Assembly: GCA_027028725.1 (NCBI GenBank)
Contig: JALVIB010000088.1
Span: 1-6,952 of the forward strand
Length of the DNA stretch: 6,952 bases
Reading direction: 5' to 3'
From: Candidatus Altimarinota bacterium
Lineage (GTDB): Bacteria > Patescibacteriota > Gracilibacteria > UBA4473
Every line of letters begins with the position of its first letter. Positions within the stretch are counted from its first letter, which is position 1. Of this stretch, positions 1-4,218 are shown piece by piece. The notes beneath the pieces are model-generated. The model was not told the origin of the DNA. It saw nothing but the letters and a program-made list of their open reading frames with translations, and did not search any database. The translations under genes were made by a program, and so were the position numbers.

Positions 1-138
1 TTCATATTTAGACAAAAGAGCTTTTCGTTTTTGAGCAACTTCCGCGGACTTTTGCGGATCAGAAAAAATCGCGGGATCTGATAATTGTTTTTCAATTTCT
101 TGAAAATCAGCGATAACTTTTTCAACTTTTTCTCTCAT
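1..138 (-). CDS. prfA: Peptide chain release factor (probably RF1), N-terminal fragment
   Basis: The 46 visible codons start at the ATG on the minus strand (complement of 136-138) and run off the window edge. The protein begins MREKVEKVIADFQEIEKQLS and continues DPAIFSDPQKSAEVAQKRKA. This matches the start of the PCRF domain of class I release factors, a helical hairpin with the pattern 'eLe-x-LSDP-x-(3)-D-x-(n)-L-x-K'. Only about 20 residues precede the SDP motif, which suits RF1 better than RF2, whose N-terminus is usually longer. RF1 recognises UAA and UAG in the ribosomal A site and triggers peptide release; the GGQ catalytic loop and the anticodon-like tripeptide would lie outside the window. 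The gene diverges from the ATP-grasp gene with only 20 bp between the starts. No strong Shine-Dalgarno is present, only 'agaag' directly before the ATG. RF2 (prfB) is the main alternative. Confidence 0.75.
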   Translation of the reverse strand, partial: MREKVEKVIADFQEIEKQLSDPAIFSDPQKSAEVAQKRKALLSKYE

Positions 139-142
139 CTTC

Positions 143-148
143 TATAAT
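143..148 (+). promoter_or_regulatory. -10-like TATAAT between divergent starts
   Basis: A perfect TATAAT lies 10 nt before the ATG at 159. If used in the plus direction, the transcript would have a leader of only about 3-4 nt. The complement reads ATTATA, so the same AT core could also serve the minus-strand release factor gene 4 nt away, though with poorer spacing. There is no convincing -35 hexamer; the best candidate is TTTCAA around 120-125. With only 20 bp between the two start codons, any promoter here must overlap both genes. Confidence 0.45.
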
Positions 149-158
149 TCGTGGCGAA

Positions 159-1508
159 ATGATAGCGAAAAATAATCAACAAGACAAATCTACCGCTATT
201 CTGAAATCTTTGAGTGAGTTTTTCCGTGATTTAAATGAAAAATCCCGCGAAAAAATGGTTCAGCGCCAGATTTCAGCTGTGCAAGAATTTGTCGAGAAAT
301 CCCGCGAAAAAAATCCGCATTTTTCTTGGAATTTTTGTCCGTGGCCGGTGCAGTTTTTGCCAGTTATTACTAAATTTTTTCGCGACTGGGGCAAGATTAA
401 TGCCGTAAATCCCACGCTTTCTGGTTTTTCGGGACTGATGGGAATGTCCAAAATTGAAATGAATCAAAAACTGGCGGAGCCGTTCCGTCCACGAAACTTA
501 TTTTTTAAAACTTTGCCAAAATCCCGCGAAATTTTAGAGCAATTTTTTCGCGAAAAATATGGCGAACCACCAAATTATCCCGTAATTTTCAAACCAAATG
601 TGGGGGAACGCGCCAGTGGCGTAAATTTTGTGCGGGCGGATCAGATTGACGAATTTCTTCAACCTTCGCCAAGGCTTCCCCCTTCGTTGAAACTACGGAG
701 GACAAGTCGGATGACGGGCGTGGGAAATCAGAATTTAACCGAGATTATTTTTGAAGAATTTATCGAAACCGAGTTGGAATTTGGTCTGTCGTGGATTAGA
801 AATCCGCACACCGAAGAATTGGAAATTTTGTCGTTGGTGCAAAAGAAAACTCCGCGAATTTTAGGGGATGGACAAAAAACTTTACGCGAACTGATTTTGG
901 AAAAATGCGCTGAATTAAATTTAGATAAATCCCGCGAAAAAAAGATTTTAGCCGGTTTTTCAGCGGACGAGTTGGCGGAAAAAATTGTTGGCGAAAAAAA
1001 TATCGTCCGCACCGCCAGCGTTTCGTACGGGACAAGTTTTCAAAAAATAAATCTTTCCGCATCGCAAAAGGAAAAATTGATTAAGTTAATCCCCCAACTT
1101 TTGGAAAATTTCGCGGGAATTTACGCCGGTCGCTTTGATCTGAAAGCCAATAATTTAGAGGAGCTTCTGCGAGGAAAATGTAAAATTTTGGAAATGAACG
1201 GAGTCGGTGGAACGCCTTTGGAGATTTACGATAACGATTTTTCTATTCCAGAAAGATATGAGGTTTTGTTTAATTATTTTTTCAAAGTTTTGGAAATTGC
1301 CGACCAAAATATCCGCGAAAACAGGGGACAAGAAATTTCTAAATTAGTGGTGTTGAAAAATCTCGCGAAAAATTTCTTTGGAAATTCAAAAACACAAGAA
1401 CTTCCGGAAAATGTCTGGAAAAATTTAAGGGAAGTTATCAAAATCTCGCTCAAAAAGCGGTTAAAAAGTTCCGATTTAGGAAAACTTTGGCAAAAAATTA
1501 AAGACTAA
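159..1508 (+). CDS. ATP-grasp ligase-like protein of unknown substrate
   Basis: The 449-residue protein has ATP-grasp hallmarks. A strand and loop with the nucleotide-binding lysine lie at about 142-156 (YPVIFKPNVGERASGV, K145). An adenine-contacting acidic segment follows at 197-202 (IFEEFI), then a strand 222-240 ending RILGDGQKTL. The metal-binding end has RFDLK (D327) and LEMNG (E345, N347). It resembles D-Ala-D-Ala ligase/RimK-type carboxylate-amine ligases, which activate a carboxylate as an acyl-phosphate. The pattern SGFSGLMGMSKIEM (88-101) before the lysine recalls a family of uncharacterised ATP-grasp proteins that I know mainly from Bacteroidetes-like genomes. No transmembrane segment is obvious. 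Residues 169-188 come from a dispersed repeat and sit in a loop between the lysine strand and IFEEFI. KSRE occurs four times (28, 47, 121, 257), each encoded by the AAATCCCGCGAA motif. No Shine-Dalgarno is present. Its last 11 bases overlap the end of the opposite DUF192 gene. The ATP-grasp fold is firm; the reaction is unknown. Confidence 0.85.
   Translation: MIAKNNQQDKSTAILKSLSEFFRDLNEKSREKMVQRQISAVQEFVEKSREKNPHFSWNFCPWPVQFLPVITKFFRDWGKINAVNPTLSGFSGLMGMSKIEMNQKLAEPFRPRNLFFKTLPKSREILEQFFREKYGEPPNYPVIFKPNVGERASGVNFVRADQIDEFLQPSPRLPPSLKLRRTSRMTGVGNQNLTEIIFEEFIETELEFGLSWIRNPHTEELEILSLVQKKTPRILGDGQKTLRELILEKCAELNLDKSREKKILAGFSADELAEKIVGEKNIVRTASVSYGTSFQKINLSASQKEKLIKLIPQLLENFAGIYAGRFDLKANNLEELLRGKCKILEMNGVGGTPLEIYDNDFSIPERYEVLFNYFFKVLEIADQNIRENRGQEISKLVVLKNLAKNFFGNSKTQELPENVWKNLREVIKISLKKRLKSSDLGKLWQKIKD
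663..720 (+). repeat. In-gene palindromic repeat, copy A (in ATP-grasp gene)
   Basis: This ~58-bp block is nearly identical to the reverse complements of 3166-3223 and 5711-5769. It begins CCTTCGCCAAGGCTTCC and ends GACAAGTCGGATGACGGGCG. In RNA it can fold with UCCUUCG pairing to CGGAGGA around a 9-nt loop. In this copy one base of the 5' arm differs (CCCCCTTCG instead of CCTCCTTCG), which shortens the stem by one pair. The small hairpin CCTT-CGCC-AAGG precedes it. Here it is read in the frame giving PSPRLPPSLKLRRTSRMTG (residues 169 onward), not the SFAKASSF frame used by the other two copies. The third sense frame carries a TGA, so only two sense frames are open. Confidence 0.93.
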
Positions 1509-2010
1509 TTTCCACCGAATCACCTAAATTCCCGCGAAAATTTCCCGCGTTGATTTCCAGAACATACAGCGCATCGGCTTGCGGACGATAACTCGGACAC
1601 GGATCTTTTTGGCAAGGTTGCAAAGTCTGCACATCAACCACTTTTTTGTCCGCGGAAATCCACAATAAATCCAGCGGAATTAAAGTGTTTTTCATCCAAA
1701 AAGAGTGGGGGGCGGGAGTATCAAAAACAAACAACATCCCCGAATTTTTCGCGAGATTTTCGCGGAACATCAAACCATATTGTCGAGAAATATTATCATC
1801 AGCAATTTCCACTTGCCAACTCTGCTCCCCGATTCGAACTTCCCCAAATTTCGCGGGACTCAATGATTCCCCAGCGAGGAACGAGCTGTCGGGAGAATTA
1901 GTCCCGCTGTGTCCGGCAAAAAAAACAAATTTCGCGGGATTTTCAGAACTTGAAATTGAGCAACCAGTTAAATGTGCCATGAGAAACAAAATTAGAAAAA
2001 CTTTTTTCAT
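1498..2010 (-). CDS. DUF192 (UPF0127) family lipoprotein
   Basis: The 170-residue precursor has a short positively charged start (MKK), a hydrophobic stretch and a lipobox LTGC (residues 14-17). It is therefore likely a lipoprotein cleaved before C17 and anchored on the outer face of the membrane. A poorly conserved linker (18-55) leads to a DUF192 domain from about 57 to 170. Recognisable blocks are RQYGLMFRENL (76-86), GMLFVFDTPAPHSFWMKNTL (91-110), IPLDLLWI (111-118) and YVLEINAG (149-156). DUF192 proteins are small beta-barrels of unknown biochemical role, often secreted. C133 and C138 in QPCQKDPCPSY could form a disulfide. The ATG is preceded by TATAAT and exactly 7 nt with no Shine-Dalgarno, so the message may be leaderless. 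The 3' end overlaps the convergent ATP-grasp gene by 11 bp and no terminator is visible between them. Family assignment is secure; function is not. Confidence 0.9.
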   Translation of the reverse strand: MKKVFLILFLMAHLTGCSISSSENPAKFVFFAGHSGTNSPDSSFLAGESLSPAKFGEVRIGEQSWQVEIADDNISRQYGLMFRENLAKNSGMLFVFDTPAPHSFWMKNTLIPLDLLWISADKKVVDVQTLQPCQKDPCPSYRPQADALYVLEINAGNFRGNLGDSVEISL

Positions 2011-2017
2011 TGCGGGA

Positions 2018-2023
2018 ATTATA
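2018..2023 (-). promoter_or_regulatory. -10-like TATAAT 7 nt before the DUF192 start
   Basis: On the minus strand the sequence reads TATAAT-tcccgca-ATG, a perfect -10 hexamer followed by 7 nt and the start codon. Transcription starting about 7 nt after a -10 box would begin at or next to the A of ATG. No good -35 hexamer lies 16-18 bp further upstream. The spacing matches that seen before the lipoprotein, HAD and guaA starts. Confidence 0.55.
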
Positions 2024-2066
2024 GCAGTAATAGATGAAAAGTCGAAAAGATGAAGAGCTAGTTTGC

Positions 2067-2090
2067 AAGTTCACGAATTCACAAGTTCAC
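2067..2090. repeat. Three tandem 8-bp units
   Basis: AAGTTCAC, GAATTCAC and AAGTTCAC follow one another directly, then a partial unit AAGT. It lies in the gap upstream of the DUF192 gene, about 45 bp beyond its putative -10 box. It has no evident coding role and may be a slippage-prone microsatellite or part of a larger intergenic repeat. Confidence 0.8.
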
Positions 2091-2097
2091 AAGTAGA

Positions 2098-2114
2098 GGC
2101 GATTAGCAATCGCC
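2098..2114. repeat. Short perfect hairpin GGCGATT-AGC-AATCGCC
   Basis: A 7-bp perfect inverted repeat with a 3-nt loop, followed by CTAAAAAAA on the plus strand. It could stop transcripts, but the run after the stem is A rather than T on the plus strand. On the minus strand the hairpin is preceded by T and followed by no T-run. It is better called an intergenic repeat unit than a terminator. Confidence 0.6.
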
Positions 2115-2143
2115 CTAAAAAAATCCCGCGAAATTTTATAATC

Positions 2144-2244
2144 AAACACTCCCTCACCCCCTCTTCATCTGAGAAGAGGGGGGAACAAAAGAATAATTCC
2201 TATTTCTCCCCTCTTTTTCAAAGAGGGGAATTAAAGGGGTGTTT
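2144..2244. repeat. MITE-like nested palindromic element
   Basis: The block starts AAACACTCCC and ends GGGGTGTTT, which are near-perfect inverted ends. Inside are two strong hairpins. CCCCCTCTTC pairs with GAAGAGGGGG at 2157-2182 (6-nt loop), and CCCCTCTTT pairs with AAAGAGGGG at 2208-2228 (3-nt loop). Arms of the two hairpins can also pair with each other, giving a long alternative cruciform. It codes for nothing recognisable and fills the gap downstream of the acidic-tail lipoprotein gene. It resembles small non-autonomous repeat elements found between genes in many bacteria; only one copy is in this window, so mobility is an inference. Confidence 0.7.
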
Positions 2245-2261
2245 TAAAAAAGGATTGGTCG

Positions 2262-2277
2262 TCCCGAGTACTCGGGA
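2262..2277. repeat. 16-bp perfect palindrome TCCCGAGTACTCGGGA
   Basis: A perfect 16-bp palindrome 30 bp past the stop codon of the lipoprotein gene. It is embedded in GGTCG-TCCCGAGTACTCGGGA-TCCCTAC, where TCCC recurs just after the right arm. As an RNA hairpin it could stabilise the 3' end of the lipoprotein message, but no U-tract follows on the minus strand, so it is not a classical intrinsic terminator. It may belong to the same repeat cluster as the adjoining MITE-like block. Confidence 0.75.
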
Positions 2278-2307
2278 TCCCTACTTGTTATTTTGTGGAA
2301 TTAGAAA

Positions 2308-2763
2308 CTATTCCGCAGCTTCTTCACCAGTAGTTTCTGCTTCATTTTCAGGAGCAGTTTCCGTAGTTGCTTCTTCAGCGTTTTCCTCGGCTGGTGCTAC
2401 TTCTTCGCTTGGAGTTTCTTCGGCAGTAGCTTCCGGACTTGGAACAGCTTGTTCGGCGGCGGCTTGTTGTTTTTGAAATTCTTCAAATTGCTTTGTTAAT
2501 TCCGCGATATTTAAACCTTGCGGATAAAAAATTGTCCCGTCCGGTGAAAGATAAGAAATAACTTCTTGTCCATTCGCTTCAACAGTGATTTTATAATCAC
2601 CACCGGCTGCTTTTTCAACTGATTTGATATTTACTTGTCCCCCTGGAGCGAGAATTTCAATAAATTTCGCGGAAATTTCTTTCGCTTGTTGTTGTGAAAC
2701 ACCCCCGATTACACATCCAGAAAGGAAAATAGCCGATAACGATAAAAGAATTAATTTTTTCAT
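2308..2763 (-). CDS. Small lipoprotein with acidic low-complexity tail
   Basis: The 151-residue precursor begins MKKLILLSLSAIFLSGC, a clear lipoprotein signal peptide with lipobox LSGC (14-17). It is therefore probably anchored by lipidated C17. Residues 24-92 form a compact domain with the pattern VKSVEKAAGGDYKITVEANG-like strands followed by YLSPDGTIFYPQGLNI (71-86). That layout resembles N-terminal domains found before thioredoxin-like folds in some secreted CPR proteins, but no CxxC thiol motif is present. Residues 97-151 are rich in Gln, then Ala, Glu, Thr and Pro, highly acidic and probably disordered. I do not recognise a named family, so function is unknown. The gene lies 59 bp downstream of the HAD gene on the same strand, and could be cotranscribed or use its own -10-like box. 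A repeat cluster follows its stop codon. Confidence 0.85.
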   Translation of the reverse strand: MKKLILLSLSAIFLSGCVIGGVSQQQAKEISAKFIEILAPGGQVNIKSVEKAAGGDYKITVEANGQEVISYLSPDGTIFYPQGLNIAELTKQFEEFQKQQAAAEQAVPSPEATAEETPSEEVAPAEENAEEATTETAPENEAETTGEEAAE

Positions 2764-2770
2764 TGGAAAA

Positions 2771-2776
2771 AGGTTA
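2771..2776 (-). promoter_or_regulatory. -10-like TAACCT 7 nt before the lipoprotein start
   Basis: The minus strand reads TAACCT-ttttcca-ATG, which fits TANNNT plus 7 nt plus start codon. A second candidate, TATATT (complement of 2779-2784), sits 8 bp further upstream and is closer to the -10 consensus; it would leave a leader of about 8 nt. No Shine-Dalgarno is present (pyrimidines precede the ATG). The choice between the two boxes is open. Confidence 0.35.
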
Positions 2777-2822
2777 GAAATATATCACCCTGATTGTATG
2801 ACGAAAACGGCAATAAACAAAA

Positions 2823-3536
2823 TTATTTTTTCAGAAAGTCCATTAATTCTGAAAATCCCGCGAATTTTTTGTCTGCGAGAGATAAATCTAATTTTTTTGT
2901 CTGCTCAGTCGGAATAGCGTAAACCGTCATTCCCGCCTCTTTCCCTGCCTTAATTCCACGCGGAGAATCCTCAATTACCAAACAATTCGCGGGATTTACG
3001 CCCGCCTTTTTCGCGGCTAGAAGATATCCTTCGGGAGATGGTTTTGTTTTTTTAACATCTTCATTTACCACCCAAAATTTAAAATACGGGAGCAAACCGG
3101 TTTGGTTATGAATTTGTAAAAAATTATTAATGTGAGTTGCTGTTACACACGCAATAACCACTTCGCGCCTGCCATCCGACTTGTCCTCCGTAGGTTCAAC
3201 GAAGGAGGAAGCCTTGGCGAAGGATGGGGATTTTATTCGTTCCAAAAAATCCACCACTCCCGGTAAAGGAGTAATTTCTTGTGAAAGTTTTTCCATATAC
3301 CGTTTATCGCGAATTTGACGAAATTCAGGGATTTTTTCGCGGGGAACTCCGTTCTCCACCAAAAATTCTTGGACGCCAATTCCTTTGGTGTAGCCGTATT
3401 CTTGATAAGTTTCCAGAGAAATCGGAATCCCAAATAAATCCCGCGAAATTTCATCGCACGCCTCGGCATAATATTTCTCGGTATCAACCAAAATCCCATC
3501 ATTATCCAAAAAAATCGCCTCAAATTGTTTTTTCAT
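2823..3536 (-). CDS. HAD-superfamily hydrolase, beta-phosphoglucomutase-like
   Basis: The 237-residue protein has all four HAD motifs. Motif I is FLDNDGILVDTE (nucleophile D11, acid/base D13). Motif II is the threonine of IACVTATH (T132), motif III the lysine of KKTKPSPEGY (K165), and motif IV VIEDSPRGI (E189, D190). A helical cap occupies about 18-90, and ITPLPGVVDFL marks the return to the core, as in the beta-phosphoglucomutase/phosphoglycolate phosphatase-like subgroup. These cytoplasmic enzymes hydrolyse or transfer phosphate on small metabolites; the substrate cannot be read from sequence. Residues 103-124 (SPSFAKASSFVEPTEDKSDG and following) are encoded by a dispersed palindromic repeat, placed in the loop before the strand bearing motif II. 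Without it the length is about 215, typical of the family. FAGFSE near the C-terminus is encoded by the TCGCGGGA motif. The start is supported by TAAAAT 7 nt upstream; no Shine-Dalgarno is present. Confidence 0.92.
   Translation of the reverse strand: MKKQFEAIFLDNDGILVDTEKYYAEACDEISRDLFGIPISLETYQEYGYTKGIGVQEFLVENGVPREKIPEFRQIRDKRYMEKLSQEITPLPGVVDFLERIKSPSFAKASSFVEPTEDKSDGRREVVIACVTATHINNFLQIHNQTGLLPYFKFWVVNEDVKKTKPSPEGYLLAAKKAGVNPANCLVIEDSPRGIKAGKEAGMTVYAIPTEQTKKLDLSLADKKFAGFSELMDFLKK
3166..3223 (-). repeat. In-gene palindromic repeat, copy B (in HAD gene)
   Basis: This is the second copy of the ~58-bp element, in the same orientation relative to translation as the other two. It is read in the frame giving SFAKASSFVEPTEDKSDG. 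Compared with copy C it differs at a handful of positions (for example GGTTC for GTTTC in the loop, and GCCATCC for GTCATCC at the edge). Here the flanks GCCATCC and GGATGG extend the inverted symmetry beyond the core. The 66 bp covering residues 103-124 are a multiple of three, so the frame is kept. Confidence 0.93.
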
Positions 3537-3543
3537 CGAGGCG

Positions 3544-3572
3544 ATTTTAGATTGTCATTGCGAGGACGACAA
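3544..3572 (-). promoter_or_regulatory. Candidate promoter of the HAD gene
   Basis: On the minus strand TTGTCG (complement of 3567-3572) and TAAAAT (complement of 3544-3549) are separated by 17 bp, a standard sigma-70-type spacing, with 4/6 and 5/6 matches to consensus. The ATG follows TAAAAT after exactly 7 nt, so the transcript would be leaderless or nearly so. The -35-like hexamer and spacer lie inside a CATTGCGAGGAC-type repeat. Confidence 0.5.
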
Positions 3573-3606
3573 ATTTTATTTTTGTATGATCAGGACGAAG
3601 CAATCT
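3549..3606. repeat. REP-like intergenic repeat with AGATTG/CAATCT ends
   Basis: The block opens AGATTGTCATTGCGAGGACGA and closes GGACGAAGCAATCT, giving inverted ends AGATTG and CAATCT around an AT-rich middle. The words CATTGCGAGGA and CGAAGCAATCT are familiar from short intergenic repeats in many unrelated bacteria. Only one copy is present here. It begins 12 bp upstream of the HAD start codon and overlaps its putative promoter. Confidence 0.65.
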
Positions 3607-3629
3607 GCTTCTTTTAAATTTTAGTAAAG

Positions 3630-3705
3630 ACCCATTCGACTCCTCAAACCACAAAAACATTTGTCGCTCAGGGTAAAATTCCACTAACTACTCGCAAGCT
3701 CGTAG
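3630..3705. repeat. Degenerate repeat remnants upstream of the AT-rich gene
   Basis: ACCCATTCGAC (3630-3640) and GTCGCTCAGGGT (3663-3674) are imperfect inverted ends. They are reminiscent of the common CCCTGAGCGAAGTCGAAGGG-type intergenic repeat. Close by, CTACTCGCAAGCTCGTAG (3688-3705) is a further imperfect inverted repeat. No open frame of note exists here. Together with the preceding repeat they fill most of the gap 3537-3796. Confidence 0.4.
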
Positions 3706-3796
3706 AGTGTCATTTTAATTTCGCGGGATTTTTGTTTGCTTTTTGTGAAAAATATGCAATATTATGCGCAGGAATATTTTTTAACCTACTATAAAA

Positions 3797-4189
3797 ATGA
3801 GTTTAGATGACTTTGATTACCAGATTGAAGAAATTAGTGCTCCTGATATAACTGAGCTTTCAAGCACTTTTATGCAAGCCGTTCCTAATTATGCAAAAGA
3901 TAAAATAAATACTGATTTTGAGAGATTTTTTAATGAAAAATTATCTGAATTATTATTAGATCCAAATAATACACATTCAGTTTTTAAGGAAATAAATACA
4001 GCAGTTCAGTCTGAATACGGATTTAAATTTACATTCACAGAAGAAATAAAAAATGCTCTAAAGGGATTAAAACAACTTAATGTATCTGTTCCGCCAGAAG
4101 CAGGTCGTGCAACTATGCAAAAGCCACTTACTCCAATTGAAAAATTTAATAAAAAATATCCTGGTTGGATAGAAAAACATTCCAAGTAA
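3797..4189 (+). CDS. AT-rich hypothetical protein
   Basis: The 130-residue protein has no signal peptide, no membrane segment and no motif I recognise. It is acidic at the N-terminus (DDFDYQIEE), probably helical in the middle (residues 33-52 and 80-94), and ends with a lysine-rich, proline-containing tail (KPLTPIEKFNKKYPGWIEKH). By hand count its GC is about 30%, well below the roughly 40-50% seen in sampled stretches of its neighbours. It uses AT-ending codons such as ATA, AAA and TTA, and contains no copy of the TCCCGCGA octamer. No Shine-Dalgarno is present; TACTAT lies 4 nt and TAACCT 9 nt before the ATG. It is followed immediately by a strong intrinsic terminator, which supports its being a real transcribed gene. 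The base composition suggests recent acquisition. Function is unknown. Confidence 0.7.
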   Translation: MSLDDFDYQIEEISAPDITELSSTFMQAVPNYAKDKINTDFERFFNEKLSELLLDPNNTHSVFKEINTAVQSEYGFKFTFTEEIKNALKGLKQLNVSVPPEAGRATMQKPLTPIEKFNKKYPGWIEKHSK

Positions 4190-4191
4190 TA

Positions 4192-4217
4192 AAAAAAACC
4201 GCTTTCGCGGTTTTTTT
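4192..4217. terminator. Bidirectional intrinsic terminator
   Basis: AAAAAAACCGC-TTTC-GCGGTTTTTTT: a GC-core stem extended by A/T pairs with a 4-nt loop, flanked by A-runs on one side and T-runs on the other. It ends the plus-strand hypothetical gene (stop at 4187-4189) and, read on the minus strand, guaA (stop at 4219-4221). It is the only classical Rho-independent terminator in the window. Confidence 0.9.
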
Positions 4218-4218
4218 A

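Noticed and set aside
728..1062. Two minus-strand open frames inside the ATP-grasp gene
   Set aside because: They lie opposite conserved ATP-grasp motifs and show no recognisable domain or start signal.
2157..2182. The CCCCCTCTTC/GAAGAGGGGG hairpin as an intrinsic terminator of the lipoprotein gene
   Set aside because: It lies 125 bp or more beyond the stop and no T-run follows it on the minus strand; it fits better as part of the nested palindromic element.
2308..2476. A plus-strand reading frame antisense to the acidic lipoprotein tail, rich in Ser, Ala and Val
   Set aside because: It is the mirror of the E/A/T-rich tail of the minus-strand lipoprotein, which has a proper signal peptide and lipobox; its upstream part runs through repeats.
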